A program made the translations under genes and the position numbers. From NCBI RefSeq assembly GCF_018622995.1, contig NZ_CP076022.1, forward strand, positions 1,426,001-1,490,000: DNA of 64,000 nt. Direction: 5' to 3'. The stretch comes from Arthrobacter jiangjiafuii. Its GTDB lineage: Bacteria > Actinomycetota > Actinomycetes > Actinomycetales > Micrococcaceae. The notes under the pieces were generated by a model, which was not told the origin of the DNA, did not search any database, and saw only the letters and a program-made list of their open reading frames with translations. Shown here one piece after another: positions 1 through 9,026 of the stretch; the first letter of the stretch is position 1; each line of letters begins with the position of its first letter.

Positions 1-1142
1 TCATCGCCGGCATGTCCATCACCGAGGAACGCCAGCAGGTGTTCGACTTCTCGGACCCGTACTTTGAATCCGGCATCCAGATGGCCGTCGCCGAGGGCGA
101 CGACGAGATCTCGGGCTACGAGGACCTGGCCGGCAAGCGGGTGGCGGTCAAGACCGGCACCGAGGGCCAGGCCTTCGCCGAATCCATCAAGGACCAGTAC
201 GGCTTCACCGTGGTCGCCTTTGCGCAGTCCGCGCAGATGTACGACGACGTCAAGTCCGGCGGCTCCGTGGCTGTCTTCGATGACTACCCGGTACTGGCCT
301 ACGGCGTGGCCTCCGGCAACGGCCTGAAAACCGTTACCGAGAAGGAGGCCGGTTCCTCCTATGGCTTCGCTGTCAACAAGGGGACCAATCAGGAACTGCT
401 GGCTGCCTTCAACTCCGGCCTGGCCGAGCTGAAGGCCAGCGGCGAATACGACGAAATCATGGACCGCTACCTGGAGGCCGGCGCCAAGGACTCCAGCTTC
501 TGGTCGCTGCTGACCGAGAATGCCCCGGCCTTCGCCAAGGGCATGGGCCTGACCCTGCTGGCCACCGCCCTGTCCCTGGTCTTCGCCCTGGTGCTCGGTG
601 TGCTCTTCGGCTTCTTCAAGGTCAGCTCCAACGTGGTGCTGCGCGGCATTGCCACCACCTACGTGAGCATCTTCCGCGGCACCCCGGTGCTGGTCCAGGC
701 CTTCTTCTTCTACTTCGGCCTGCCGCAGCTGATCGGCCAGCCGGTGGATGTACTGACCGCCGGCGTGCTGACCCTGTCGCTGAACGCCGGTGCCTATATG
801 ACCGAGATCGTGCGCGGCGGCATCCAGTCCGTGGACCCGGGCCAGATGGAAGCCTCCCGCAGCCTCGGCCTGGGCTACGGCAAGACCATGCAGAAGGTGG
901 TCATCCCGCAGGCCATCAAGATCATGACCCCGTCATTCATCAACCAGTTCGTGATCACCCTGAAGGACACCTCGCTGCTGGCCGTGATCGGCTTTGCCGA
1001 ACTCACCTACCAGGCGCAGCAGATCTATGCGGTGAACTTCCGCACCGCCGAGGTGCTGCTGATCGTCGCCGCCCTGTACTTCATCGTCATCACCCTGCTG
1101 ACCAAGCTGGCGGATGTTCTGGATAAGAGGTTTAACAAGTGA
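1..1142 (+). CDS. Amino-acid ABC transporter, fused substrate-binding/permease protein (5' truncated)
   Basis: The reading frame is already open at the window edge, so the N-terminus and any signal peptide are missing. The first ~150 visible residues are the end of a periplasmic-binding-protein family 3 domain (FDFSDPYF, then VAVKTGTEG and a DDYPVLAYG segment). They run directly into a polar amino-acid permease domain with about five membrane segments and the EAA loop ([20 protein letters not shown]). Fusion of binding protein and permease is known in Gram-positive glutamine/glutamate systems. The gene overlaps the downstream ATPase gene by four bases (GTGA), so the two are translationally coupled. 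Polar amino-acid uptake is well supported; the exact substrate cannot be read from the sequence. Confidence 0.93.
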   Translation, partial: IAGMSITEERQQVFDFSDPYFESGIQMAVAEGDDEISGYEDLAGKRVAVKTGTEGQAFAESIKDQYGFTVVAFAQSAQMYDDVKSGGSVAVFDDYPVLAYGVASGNGLKTVTEKEAGSSYGFAVNKGTNQELLAAFNSGLAELKASGEYDEIMDRYLEAGAKDSSFWSLLTENAPAFAKGMGLTLLATALSLVFALVLGVLFGFFKVSSNVVLRGIATTYVSIFRGTPVLVQAFFFYFGLPQLIGQPVDVLTAGVLTLSLNAGAYMTEIVRGGIQSVDPGQMEASRSLGLGYGKTMQKVVIPQAIKIMTPSFINQFVITLKDTSLLAVIGFAELTYQAQQIYAVNFRTAEVLLIVAALYFIVITLLTKLADVLDKRFNK

Positions 1143-1867
1143 GCAAGATCCAAACCCGCGGACTGCGCAAGTCCTATGGCTCCAACGAGGTCCTCAAGGG
1201 CCTGGACGTCACGGTTGCCGAAGGCGAGGTGGTGTGCGTGATCGGCCCGTCCGGTTCGGGCAAGTCCACCTTCCTGCGCTGCCTGAACAAGCTTGAGGAC
1301 ATCACCGCCGGCGAGGTCGAGGTCAACGGCTACAGCCTGACCGACCCCAAGGTGGACCTGAACAAGGTGCGCCAGAACATCGGCATGGTGTTCCAGCACT
1401 TCAACCTGTTCCCGCACATGAGCGTGCTGCAGAATGTCATGCTGGCCCCGCTGGAGCTGAAAAAGGGATCCAAGGCCGAAGTCCGTGCCAACGCCCTGCG
1501 CCTGCTGAAGCAGGTGGGCCTGGAAGACAAGGCCGATGCCCGGCCGGCACAGCTGTCCGGGGGACAGAAGCAGCGGGTCGCCATTGCCCGCGCCCTCGCC
1601 ATGGCACCGGACATCATGCTCTTCGACGAAGCCACCTCCGCGCTCGATCCCGAGATGGTTGGCGAGGTGCTCCAGGTCATCCGCGACCTGGCCAAGGCCG
1701 GCATGACCATGGTGGTGGTAACGCACGAAATGGGCTTCGCCCGTGAAGTCGCGGACCGCGTAATCTTCATGGCCGACGGACACATCGTCGAGGAGGGCGC
1801 TCCCGAGCAGCTCTTCTCCGCACCCGAGCAGCCCCGCCTGCAGGATTTCCTGGCGAAGGTGCTCTAG
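1139..1867 (+). CDS. Amino-acid ABC transporter ATP-binding protein (GlnQ/HisP type)
   Basis: A 242-residue ATPase that powers the upstream fused permease. It has Walker A GPSGSGKS at residues 36-43, Q-loop VFQHFN near 85, signature LSGGQ at 139-143, Walker [11 protein letters not shown] at 161-170 and an H-loop VTHEMGFA. Length and motifs match the polar amino-acid uptake ATPases. Translation starts at a GTG inside the stop of the previous gene. A strong hairpin follows 30 bases after the stop, so this ends the operon. GlnQ would be a reasonable name, but the substrate is unproven. Confidence 0.95.
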   Translation: MSKIQTRGLRKSYGSNEVLKGLDVTVAEGEVVCVIGPSGSGKSTFLRCLNKLEDITAGEVEVNGYSLTDPKVDLNKVRQNIGMVFQHFNLFPHMSVLQNVMLAPLELKKGSKAEVRANALRLLKQVGLEDKADARPAQLSGGQKQRVAIARALAMAPDIMLFDEATSALDPEMVGEVLQVIRDLAKAGMTMVVVTHEMGFAREVADRVIFMADGHIVEEGAPEQLFSAPEQPRLQDFLAKVL

Positions 1868-1895
1868 GAGCCTTTCCTCCCTCGCTTCCAGCACG

Positions 1896-1942
1896 ACGAC
1901 GACGGCGGCCGTTCCCTTCCCGGGGACGGCCGCCGTCGTCGT
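1896..1942 (+). terminator. Intrinsic terminator of the amino-acid ABC operon
   Basis: Perfect 16-bp inverted repeat (1896-1911 pairs with 1927-1942) with a 15-base loop, 28 bases after the ATPase stop. The T tract after it is short. Confidence 0.8.
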
Positions 1943-2053
1943 TTCCTGTGGCAGGCGCCACGTTGAGGCGGTGGAGATGAGGCTCTTAAAATTGGAACCG
2001 GCAGGGATTTAACCGTGCCAGGAATCCATCGGAACCTGAAAGGAGGACTGCCC

Positions 2054-2227
2054 ATGTTGAAGCATGCGGCCAAGACCCGGCGCGTCACCGGCTCATCCGT
2101 GACCACCCAGATCACCGCCATCGTCGTTGGCTGCACTCTGGTGGCCGGTGGTGTGTCCGCAGCGGAGATTTCCATGCTGAACGGCCCGGACGCCGTAACG
2201 TCCGTCAGCACCGAAATCGTGCCCTGA
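2054..2227 (+). CDS. Small exported or membrane-anchored protein of unknown function
   Basis: A 57-residue frame starting at ATG 2054, preceded by an excellent ribosome binding site (GAAAGGAGG at about 2039-2046). That is why this start is preferred to an in-frame ATG at 2015. The protein has a basic N-terminus (KHAAKTRR), a hydrophobic stretch of about 18 residues (ITAIVVGCTLVAGGVSA) and a short polar tail. This looks like a signal peptide with possible cleavage after VSA, or a single membrane anchor. It lies alone between the ABC operon terminator and the DUF2510 gene. I do not recognise a family; the ribosome binding site is the main reason to call it real. Confidence 0.55.
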   Translation: MLKHAAKTRRVTGSSVTTQITAIVVGCTLVAGGVSAAEISMLNGPDAVTSVSTEIVP

Positions 2228-2345
2228 CCTGCGGCTCGCCGCAGAAGTCACGGGCTGCCGATGCTGGTCATCGGCTACCGTAAGAGCAGAGTAACCGTCA
2301 CCGTCACCGCGGAATGCCGCCGCCGTCCAACACAGGAGAGAACCC

Positions 2346-3053
2346 ATGACATTGCCCCCGCCCGGCTGGTACCAGGATCCGCTTAACCCGGACCGGCAAA
2401 AGTGGTGGGACGGCACTGCCTGGACGGACTACACAGCGCCGCTGGGCTCCGCAGCCTGGGAAACGTCCGCAGCCCCGGAAACGTCCGCAGAAGCCGGAGA
2501 AGCAGTACAGCCCGGAGCCCAGAGCGGTTCCCCGACCGGAGCCGCCGCAGTTGCCTTCGCCGGGTTCGGAACGCCGGCCTCCGGAGGTCAATCCGCGGCC
2601 GGCGGCCAGCACTACTCCGGCGCGGCCTCCTACCCCGGGACGCAGGCCGACTATCCCGGCTACACCGACCAGCCCGCCTACCCCGGATATTCCGGGTACC
2701 AGCAGGGGTACGCCGGTTCCCACCCCGCCTACACCGGCTATCCGGGCTACCCCGGCTACGCGTCGTCGCCCCAGCGCACCAACCCGGCCGCACTGACCGG
2801 ATTCATCCTGGGAATCGCAGCCTTCTTCCTGTTCTTCATCCCGTTCCTCGGAACCGGCATCGGCCTGGGCGCCGGAGTCTTTTCCGCCATCGGCCTGTCC
2901 AAGCAGGGACCCGACCGGGCACCCCTCTACAAGGTGTTCGCGATTATCGGACTGGTCCTGGGCATCATCTTCACGCTGCTTTCGATCCTGGTCCTGGTGC
3001 TGGTTTTCGCCTCCCTGGAGTCGGCGTCCACCTCGACCAGCTACTGGGTATAG
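2346..3053 (+). CDS. DUF2510 / DUF4190-type membrane protein
   Basis: 235 residues. The N-terminus (PPPGWYQDPLNPDRQKWWDG) is a DUF2510 domain, a short Trp-rich motif of actinobacterial envelope proteins. It is followed by a disordered Gly/Pro/Tyr-rich linker with repeated YPGY and YxGY units (about residues 95-140). The C-terminus has two hydrophobic helices typical of DUF4190 (about 150-180 and 195-225). The function of the family is unknown. ATG 2346 follows an AGGAGAGA ribosome binding site. The convergent neighbour ends only 15 bases downstream. Confidence 0.85.
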   Translation: MTLPPPGWYQDPLNPDRQKWWDGTAWTDYTAPLGSAAWETSAAPETSAEAGEAVQPGAQSGSPTGAAAVAFAGFGTPASGGQSAAGGQHYSGAASYPGTQADYPGYTDQPAYPGYSGYQQGYAGSHPAYTGYPGYPGYASSPQRTNPAALTGFILGIAAFFLFFIPFLGTGIGLGAGVFSAIGLSKQGPDRAPLYKVFAIIGLVLGIIFTLLSILVLVLVFASLESASTSTSYWV

Positions 3054-3068
3054 CCGACAGCCCGATTG

Positions 3069-3689
3069 TCAGCCGGCCCTGCCGGCTGACGCCGTCGGCC
3101 GGTCCGTTCGAACATCCAGCAGCGGCAGCGTGCGGTTGACCAGTGGTCCGACCAGCATGGCGAAGGCCACGGTGCCTATCCCCATGCTCCCGCCCAGCAG
3201 CCAGCCGGCCGCCAGCACGGTGACTTCGACTCCGGTCCGGACAGCCCAGACAGGCCAGCCAAAGCGGGCGTGCGCGCCTGTCATCAGGCCATCCCGCGGA
3301 CCCGGGCCCATCCTCGCGCCGATATACAGCCCCGTGGCTACGGCAAGCAGCACCAGCCCGCCGGAGAACATCGCTATCTGGCCCGCCGGCGCTGTCTGGG
3401 GCTCCAGCAGCGCCAGCCCCACTTCGGCGCTGGGCCCCACTGCCAGGGCATTGACCACCGTTCCAGCTCCCGGCCGCTGCCGCAGCGGGATCCACAGCAG
3501 CAGCACGCCCAGGCCGATCAGATTCGTCACGAGGCCGAAGGGGAGGCCGGACTGCAGGGAAGTTCCCTGGCTGAGCACATCCCACGGGGAAACCCCCATT
3601 CCGGCCCGGATCATCATGGCGATCGCAAAGCCGTAAAGGAATACACCCGCCAGCAACTGCACAACGCGGCGCAGGAAATTCCAAGACAT
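3069..3689 (-). CDS. YczE/YitT-like integral membrane protein
   Basis: About 206 residues with five or so membrane helices. The N-terminal segment LLAGVFLYGFAIAMMIRAG followed by GVSPWDVLSQG, and a central YIGARMGPGPRDGLM, match the YczE/YyaS-type membrane proteins, whose transport role is not established. I chose ATG 3689 because the family begins at this RRVVQLL region. The frame remains open upstream to an ATG at 3764, which would overlap the glnA terminator. No good ribosome binding site precedes either start, so the N-terminus is uncertain. Confidence 0.8.
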   Translation of the reverse strand: MSWNFLRRVVQLLAGVFLYGFAIAMMIRAGMGVSPWDVLSQGTSLQSGLPFGLVTNLIGLGVLLLWIPLRQRPGAGTVVNALAVGPSAEVGLALLEPQTAPAGQIAMFSGGLVLLAVATGLYIGARMGPGPRDGLMTGAHARFGWPVWAVRTGVEVTVLAAGWLLGGSMGIGTVAFAMLVGPLVNRTLPLLDVRTDRPTASAGRAG

Positions 3690-3765
3690 GAGTGCCAGCC
3701 AACCACATCTGCGATCCGGAGGCATGATCCGCGGGGACGCGCAGCTAAACAAAGCGGCACACACA

Positions 3766-3813
3766 AAAGAGCCCGCGCGGACCTGCCGAGATGGCAGTCC
3801 GCGCGGGCTCTTT
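3766..3813 (-). terminator. Intrinsic terminator of glnA
   Basis: Perfect 17-bp inverted repeat (3766-3782 with 3797-3813), 38 bases beyond the glnA stop, with A and T runs at the stem ends. It could work in both directions. Confidence 0.85.
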
Positions 3814-3850
3814 CCGACTGAAAGGCAGATTCAGTCCAGGGTGCTAGGTC

Positions 3851-5275
3851 CTAGCAGCCGTAGTAGAGCTCGAACTCGTACGGGTTCGGGCGCAGCAGCA
3901 GCGGCTTGATTTCGTTTTCGCGCTTGTATTCGATCCAGGTGTCAATCAGGTCCTGGGTGAAGACGCCGCCGGCCTGGAGGAACTCGTTGTCGTTCTCCAG
4001 TGCTTCCAGTGCCTCTTCCAGGGAACCCGGGGCCAGCTGGATGCCGCGGGCCTCCTCCGGGGGAAGCTCGTAGAGGTCCTTGTCGATCGGGTCGGCCGGC
4101 TCGATGCGGTTCTTGATGCCGTCCAGGCCTGCCATCAGCTGGGCCGAGAAGGCCAGGTACGGGTTCGAGGAGCCATCAGGAGCACGGAACTCGATGCGCT
4201 TGGCCTTCGGGTTCGAGCCCGTGATCGGGATACGGATACCGGCGGAGCGGTTGCCCTGCGAGTACACCATGTTCACCGGAGCCTCGAAGCCCTTGACCAG
4301 GCGGCGGTAGGAGTTCACCGTCGGGTTGGTGAACGCCAGCACTGCGGAGGCATGCTTCAGCAGGCCGCCAATGTACCAGCGGGCGACGTCGGACAGGCCG
4401 GCGTAACCCTTCTCGTCGTAGAACAGGGGAGTGGAGCCGTTCCAGAGCGACTGGTGGCAGTGCATACCCGAACCGTTGTCACCGAAGATCGGCTTCGGCA
4501 TGAAGGTTGCGGACTTGCCCCAGGCATCGGAGGTGTTCTTGACGATGTACTTGAACTTCAGCAGATCATCGGCAGCGTGCGTCAGGGTGGTGAACTTGTA
4601 GTTGATCTCAGCCTGGCCGGCGCCGCCAACCTCATGGTGGGCGCGCTCAACCTCGAGGCCGGCATTGTCCAGCTCCACGCAGATGGCGTCGCGGAGGTCG
4701 GCCTGCTTGTCGACGGGAGAGACGGGGAAGTAGCCACCCTTGAACGGGGTCTTGTTGCCGAGGTTTCCGCCCTCTTCCTCACGGCCGCTGTTCCACGGTG
4801 CCTCAATGGAGTCGACCTTGTAGAAGCTGCCCTGCGGGGAGGACTCGTACTGCACGTTGTCGAAGATGAAGAACTCGGCCTCGGACGCGAAGTACGCGGT
4901 GTCCGCGATGCCGGTGGAGGAGAGGTACGCCTCGGCGCGCTCGGCAACGCCGCGCGGGTCGCGGTGGTACGGCTCGCCCGTGCGCGGGTTGACGATGGAG
5001 AAGTTCAGCGCCAGGGTCTTTTCAATGCGGAACGGATCCAGGAACGCGGTGGTCACGTCCGGGATCAGCTGCATATCGGATTCTGCGATGCCCTGGAAGC
5101 CGCGGATGGAAGAACCGTCGAAGAGCTGGCCGTTGACGAAGAAATCTGCATCGACGGATTTGGCCGGCACGTTGAAGTGCTGCTGCACCCCGGGAAGGTC
5201 GGTGAATCGGACGTCGACGAACTTTATATCTTCGTCAGCGATGAACTTGAGGACTTCGTCCGCAGTTTTGAACAT
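3851..5275 (-). CDS. glnA: Glutamine synthetase, type I
   Basis: Makes glutamine from glutamate, ammonia and ATP: the main entry of ammonium nitrogen. 474 residues from ATG 5275, the standard GSI length. That start has AAAGGAGC 9 bases upstream; a longer frame to 5299 is less likely. Family segments are visible: N-terminal [11 protein letters not shown], the dodecamer motif FDGSSIRGF, the ATP-site [18 protein letters not shown], and PGYE-type loop [19 protein letters not shown]. Tyr402 in DLYELPPEE corresponds to the tyrosine adenylylated by GlnE in GSI-beta enzymes, so post-translational control is likely. A GlnR operator lies upstream (5392-5429). Confidence 0.98.
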   Translation of the reverse strand: MFKTADEVLKFIADEDIKFVDVRFTDLPGVQQHFNVPAKSVDADFFVNGQLFDGSSIRGFQGIAESDMQLIPDVTTAFLDPFRIEKTLALNFSIVNPRTGEPYHRDPRGVAERAEAYLSSTGIADTAYFASEAEFFIFDNVQYESSPQGSFYKVDSIEAPWNSGREEEGGNLGNKTPFKGGYFPVSPVDKQADLRDAICVELDNAGLEVERAHHEVGGAGQAEINYKFTTLTHAADDLLKFKYIVKNTSDAWGKSATFMPKPIFGDNGSGMHCHQSLWNGSTPLFYDEKGYAGLSDVARWYIGGLLKHASAVLAFTNPTVNSYRRLVKGFEAPVNMVYSQGNRSAGIRIPITGSNPKAKRIEFRAPDGSSNPYLAFSAQLMAGLDGIKNRIEPADPIDKDLYELPPEEARGIQLAPGSLEEALEALENDNEFLQAGGVFTQDLIDTWIEYKRENEIKPLLLRPNPYEFELYYGC

Positions 5276-5391
5276 CGGTTCTTTGCTCCTTTTACACAAT
5301 TTGGGTGAATGACTCCGGACTGCCCCAGCCTGACCTGCCGCAGGTAGGAAATAGCTTCCCTGTCAACTGCTTAGAACTGTAGGGGGAGCAA

Positions 5392-5429
5392 ATTTCTCAA
5401 CCATGACGGCGGTGTTTCAGGCACGTTAC
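5392..5429 (-). promoter_or_regulatory. GlnR operator upstream of glnA (two tandem boxes)
   Basis: Read on the minus strand the sequence is GTAAC-N6-GAAAC-N6-GTCAT-N6-GAAAT. This fits the actinomycete GlnR consensus gTnAC-n6-GaAAC in two tandem copies with exact 6-base spacing. The first box is perfect; the second has one change in each half. It lies about 117 bases before the glnA start. GlnR is the OmpR-type nitrogen regulator in Streptomyces and mycobacteria; the glnR gene is not in this window. Confidence 0.8.
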
Positions 5430-5515
5430 GCAAACCGAAGTCTCTCCTCTACCCTAACGTGAACAACTGCACACGGGGCATTCACGGCACGGACGGGCGC
5501 AACACCGGGGCCGGG

Positions 5516-5527
5516 TAGTCTTAAACC
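5516..5527 (+). promoter_or_regulatory. Candidate leaderless -10 element for the RDD gene
   Basis: TAGTCT at 5516-5521, then six bases to GTG 5528, with no ribosome binding site. One of eight genes in the window with this exact spacing. Confidence 0.5.
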
Positions 5528-5974
5528 GTGGTTGATAGAAGAAGCTTAGGCTCATGGCTGGAAGGCCCTCCCTCCGACGAAAACTCCTGGCCGGGCAAGC
5601 GCCTGGGGCGGCCCAAGACAGGGCCCGGCAGTATTGGCCGGGTAGGTCCGCGCCTGGGGGCGATCATCATTGACTGGGCCATCGCCTCCGTCATCGCCTA
5701 CGCCTTTTTTGGCGGCTCTTCCACGGCCACGCTGGTCGTCTTCGCCGCCGAGCAGATTATCCTCGTGGCGCTGCTGGGCTACGGCATCGGACACCGCGTT
5801 TTCAGCCTGCAGGTCCAGAAGCTCGACGGGACCCCGGCCGGCCCGCTGGCCGCCCTCGTCCGTACCCTGCTGCTCTGCCTGGTGATTCCGGCAGTGGTTT
5901 TCGACGCCGATCAGCGCGGCGTGCACGACCGGGCCATGGGAACCGTCCTGGTCAAGGTTCAGCACAAGCGCTGA
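5528..5974 (+). CDS. RDD family membrane protein
   Basis: 148 residues with the RDD signature near residue 40 (RVGPRLGAIIIDWAIAS) and about three membrane segments. These include a loop YGIGHRVFSLQVQKLDG typical of the family. The C-terminus has HDRAMGTVLVK. The molecular role is unknown; some RDD proteins have been linked to ion exchange. The start is a GTG at 5528 with a TAGTCT element six bases upstream and no Shine-Dalgarno sequence. It is divergent from glnA across a 252-base gap that holds the GlnR operator. Confidence 0.9.
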   Translation: MVDRRSLGSWLEGPPSDENSWPGKRLGRPKTGPGSIGRVGPRLGAIIIDWAIASVIAYAFFGGSSTATLVVFAAEQIILVALLGYGIGHRVFSLQVQKLDGTPAGPLAALVRTLLLCLVIPAVVFDADQRGVHDRAMGTVLVKVQHKR

Positions 5975-6005
5975 CGTACCAGGGCCGGCCGCACGGCACC
6001 CGCCC

Positions 6006-6151
6006 AGCGTCGACGTCGTGCCCTTTGCTCCGGTCGAGTGTCGACGTCGTGCCCTTCCCCTCCGTCGACTGTCGGGCTGATGCCGTTTTCGCGCGCTTAT
6101 TCGGACATGATCTCCACGATGGGGGACGGGGTCCGGCATGATCTCCACACT
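6006..6151. repeat. 31-bp repeat array with central inversion (locus 1: three plus, two minus copies)
   Basis: The 312-base convergent gap 5975-6286 holds no gene. It contains five copies of a 17-bp core (consensus ASTGTSGRSNTSRYGCC): plus-strand cores at 6006, 6037 and 6068, and minus-strand cores at 6104-6120 and 6135-6151. Start-to-start spacing within an orientation is exactly 31. The innermost plus and minus cores are separated by 19 bases. The 14-base stretches between cores are also partly conserved (CTTTGCTCCGGTCG, CTTCCCCTCCGTCG). The same layout recurs at 38198-38250 and 58630-58743. Confidence 0.8.
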
Positions 6152-6187
6152 CGGCGGTTCAGACTCGGCCACGGTCGGGACAAAGCG

Positions 6188-6215
6188 AAAGGGCCCCTCC
6201 GAAGAGGGGCCCTTT
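6188..6215 (-). terminator. Intrinsic terminator (DUF4191 gene side)
   Basis: Perfect 12-bp stem (6188-6199 with 6204-6215) closed by a four-base CGAA loop, with A/T runs at both ends. It lies about 70 bases beyond the stop of the minus-strand DUF4191 gene. Confidence 0.8.
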
Positions 6216-6286
6216 GTTGTGCAACGTCTGGTGTGCGCCGCAACGCTCGCTGTGCTGCAGCGTCTGCCGGTCAGCTTTCTTCCGGG

Positions 6287-7039
6287 CTAGCGCCCGCGGG
6301 AAGCCTTACGGTCCGGGCGGGCCTTGTACGGGTCAATGCCCTTGGGGATCGGCAGGCGCGTACCGAGGGCGGTCAGCCGCTTGTTCACGGCCTGGACCTC
6401 CTGCTTGGTCAGGGCCTTGGGCAGCTTCTTGGCCTTCTTGGCCACCTGGGACAGCGGGGTCAGGTTCTCGCCGCGGCCGCTCTGGATGATGTGCACGGGA
6501 ACGTTCGGCGCGATGCGGTTCATCTTGCGGCGTTCGCCGTCGGCCAGGGCCTTCGCACGGCCCGGGGCACCTTCGGTGACCAGGATGATGCCCGGGCGGC
6601 CGATGGCGCGGAACACGGCTTCCTGGCTGCGCGGGTTGATGGCAACCGGCTGCTCTTCCAGGATCCACCCGCGGCGCAGGATGCTTAGGGCAGCGCCGGA
6701 GGCACCGGGCTGGCCTTCAATCTGCGAAAAGGCCGCCCGCTCGGCGCGGCGGGAGAGGATGAACACGGCTGCCAGCAGGCCCAGCGGCACTGCGATGATC
6801 AGCAGGGTGATCCAGTTGTCGATCAGCAGCCCGATGATCAGCCCGACGGCGATGATGCCCAGGAAAGCTCCCAGCATCAGCCACACGACGTTGGGATCAT
6901 TGCGCCGCGTCATCTTGAAGACGTCGGCGATCTGCTTCATGCGGCCCGGGCCTTTATTCTTCTTCTCCGCTTTGGGCTTGCGGGAGAAGAGACCGCGGCG
7001 GGCGCTCTTGGGGGCGTCTGAATCTGTGCTGTTGGCCAT
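6287..7039 (-). CDS. DUF4191 family membrane protein
   Basis: 250 residues: a basic N-terminus (SARRGLFSRKPKAEKKNK), two adjacent membrane helices at about 50-95 (VVWLMLGAFLGIIAVGLIIGLL, then ITLLIIAVPLGLLAAVFIL), and a soluble C-terminal domain ending in a basic tail. This matches DUF4191, regularly found beside lipA in actinobacteria. The function is unknown; the conserved position suggests a link to lipoate or envelope metabolism (inference). A TAGAAT element lies nine bases before ATG 7039, so it may have its own promoter as well as lipA read-through. Confidence 0.92.
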   Translation of the reverse strand: MANSTDSDAPKSARRGLFSRKPKAEKKNKGPGRMKQIADVFKMTRRNDPNVVWLMLGAFLGIIAVGLIIGLLIDNWITLLIIAVPLGLLAAVFILSRRAERAAFSQIEGQPGASGAALSILRRGWILEEQPVAINPRSQEAVFRAIGRPGIILVTEGAPGRAKALADGERRKMNRIAPNVPVHIIQSGRGENLTPLSQVAKKAKKLPKALTKQEVQAVNKRLTALGTRLPIPKGIDPYKARPDRKASRGR

Positions 7040-7185
7040 AGTGGTTCAATTCTACGTGATCTGGTGGCTCGTCCGGTGCGTGCCGGAAGGGCGTGGAGCG
7101 GGATGGGGGCGACGGCAGTGCACGGTTCGCGGCAGGCGTACACGTGCTCCCCGAACTCTCTGCCCGCGCAGCACCGGCGTGCGGT

Positions 7186-8190
7186 TCAGCGGCGGGCGAG
7201 GATGGAGGAGGCCTCCTGCAGTGTAGTGCCTGAATCCTCGATGTGCGCCAACTGTTCCGGCAGCGGCAGGCCCTTCCGGCGCATGGCGCCGGCCCACAGC
7301 CGCCCGGCCCGGTACGACGAGCGCACCAGCGGTCCGCTCATGACCCCAAGGAAGCCCATCTCGGTCGCCTCTTCGCTGAGTTCCACGAATTCCTGCGGCT
7401 TGACCCACCGGTCCACCGGGAGGTGCCGCTCGCTGGGGCGCAGGTACTGGGTGATCGTGATCAGGTCACAACCGGCGTCGTGCAGGTCCTGCAGGGCACC
7501 GGAGATCTCCTCGCGGGTTTCACCCATGCCCAGGATCAGGTTGGACTTGGTGACCATGCCCAGCTTCTGCCCCTGCGTCAGGACATCCAGGGAGCGTTCG
7601 TAGCGGAAGGCCGGGCGGATGCGCTTGAACAGGCGCGGCACGGTTTCCACGTTGTGGGCAAACACTTCGGGCCTGGCCTCGCAGATCGCCTCGATGTGCG
7701 CCGGCTTGCCGGAGAAATCGGGAATCAGGATTTCGACGCCGGTGCCCGGGTTCAGTTCGTGGATCTTGCGGATGGTTTCGGCGTAGAGCCAGACGCCCTC
7801 ATCCTCGAGGTCGTCGCGGGCGACACCGGTGACCGTGGCGTAGCGCAGGTTCATCTTCTGCACCGAGCGCGCCACTTTGGTGGGTTCGAAGAGGTCGACG
7901 GCGGAGGGCTTGCCGGTGTCGATCTGGCAGAAGTCGCAGCGGCGCGTGCACGCCGAGCCGCCAATCAGGAACGTGGCTTCCTTGTCTTCCCAGCACTCGA
8001 AGATGTTGGGGCAGCCGGCCTCTTCGCAGACGGTGTGCAGGCCCTCTTTCTGAACCTGGTTCTTGAGCTGCACGTACTCGGGGCCGATGGCCACCTTGGC
8101 CCGGATCCACTCAGGCTTGCGCTCCACGGGTACTGCCACGTTGCGCTGCTCGATGCGCAGCAGCCGGCGGCCTTCGGGTGCAAGAGTCAT
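7186..8190 (-). CDS. lipA: Lipoyl synthase
   Basis: Radical-SAM enzyme that inserts two sulfurs into protein-bound octanoyl groups to form the lipoyl cofactor. 334 residues. Two cysteine clusters are visible: [12 protein letters not shown] for the auxiliary 4Fe-4S cluster, and CTRRCDFC, the radical-SAM CxxxCxxC. A C-terminal RSSY holds the serine that ligates the auxiliary cluster. The frame is open far upstream, but ATG 8190 is the family start, has AGGAG just before it, and overlaps the lipB stop by four bases (ATGA), so the pair is translationally coupled. Confidence 0.97.
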   Translation of the reverse strand: MTLAPEGRRLLRIEQRNVAVPVERKPEWIRAKVAIGPEYVQLKNQVQKEGLHTVCEEAGCPNIFECWEDKEATFLIGGSACTRRCDFCQIDTGKPSAVDLFEPTKVARSVQKMNLRYATVTGVARDDLEDEGVWLYAETIRKIHELNPGTGVEILIPDFSGKPAHIEAICEARPEVFAHNVETVPRLFKRIRPAFRYERSLDVLTQGQKLGMVTKSNLILGMGETREEISGALQDLHDAGCDLITITQYLRPSERHLPVDRWVKPQEFVELSEEATEMGFLGVMSGPLVRSSYRAGRLWAGAMRRKGLPLPEQLAHIEDSGTTLQEASSILARR

Positions 8191-8903
8191 AGGAGGGCTC
8201 CTTTCGACCGGCCGGCAGTGCCGGGGTCCGGTACGGCGGTGTCCGGGGCGTGAACGGATTGTTCGCGGACGAGTTGCTCCCGGCGTCGGAAGAGTTCTTC
8301 TTCCACACGGTCCGCCAGATCGGCGGGGGTGACAGTGCGGCCGGTTTCGGCCGTAATGGATGTGGTGCCGGCGTCGGCTATGCCGCAGGCAATGATCTGG
8401 TCGTACGGGGCGAGGTCGTTGCTGGCGTTGAGGGAGAAGCCGTGCAGGGTAACGCCGCGGTCTACGCGGATGCCGATGGCCGCGATCTTCCGGTCTGTGC
8501 CGCCGTCGCGCACCCATACCCCGGAACGACCGCCGACCCGCTCTCCGGAGATGCCGTAGTCCGCCAGCACGCTGATGAGCGCATCTTCGAGGGTTGCCAC
8601 ATAGCGGGCAACGCCGCTGGGATCGGGCAGCCGGAGAATCGGATAACCCACCAGCTGCCCCGGGCCGTGCCAGGTGAGCTTGCCGCCGCGGTCCACCGGA
8701 ATCACCGGCGTGCCGTCAAAGGGGCGTTCATGTTCCTCGGTGCGCCTGCCCGCGGTGTACACCGCGGAATGCTCCAGCAGGAGCACGGTGCCGGGCGCCT
8801 CACCGGCCAGCACCCGCTCGTGCAGGGCGCGCTGGCGCTGCCAACCATCCAGATAGTCCACGTAGTGCGGGGCGAAACCGACGCGCCGGAACTCCAAAGC
8901 CAT
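8187..8903 (-). CDS. lipB: Octanoyl-[ACP]:protein N-octanoyltransferase
   Basis: Transfers octanoate from acyl carrier protein to lipoyl domains, the step before LipA. 238 residues. Family motifs are [29 protein letters not shown], the lysine in [11 protein letters not shown], and catalytic cysteine in [14 protein letters not shown]. The C-terminal 30 residues are variable. The probable customers in this window are the two lipoyl domains of SucB. The gene begins at ATG 8903 with a leaderless-type promoter and is divergent from the Ser/Thr kinase gene across 123 bases. Confidence 0.97.
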   Translation of the reverse strand: MALEFRRVGFAPHYVDYLDGWQRQRALHERVLAGEAPGTVLLLEHSAVYTAGRRTEEHERPFDGTPVIPVDRGGKLTWHGPGQLVGYPILRLPDPSGVARYVATLEDALISVLADYGISGERVGGRSGVWVRDGGTDRKIAAIGIRVDRGVTLHGFSLNASNDLAPYDQIIACGIADAGTTSITAETGRTVTPADLADRVEEELFRRREQLVREQSVHAPDTAVPDPGTAGRSKGALL

Positions 8904-8915
8904 GGGCCCAGCCTA
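8904..8915 (-). promoter_or_regulatory. Candidate leaderless -10 element for lipB
   Basis: Minus-strand TAGGCT (8915-8910), then six bases to the lipB ATG at 8903. No Shine-Dalgarno sequence is present. Confidence 0.5.
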
Positions 8916-9026
8916 GACTGACTGGACCGAAGTTCCGACTGTGCGATGCCTCACATTCCCGAAAGGTCCCGGACAGGCTGTGGATAACCCCTGCAGGGCG
9001 GACCGATCGGGTCTAGAACAGAGGGC

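Noticed and set aside
3688-3909. Small plus-strand frame over the glnA terminator
   Set aside because: Crosses a strong terminator stem and the glnA coding end; no ribosome binding site.
6006-6151. CRISPR array
   Set aside because: Period of 31 bp looks superficially suitable, but the spacers are conserved and only 14 bp, the repeats invert mid-array, and no cas genes are present.
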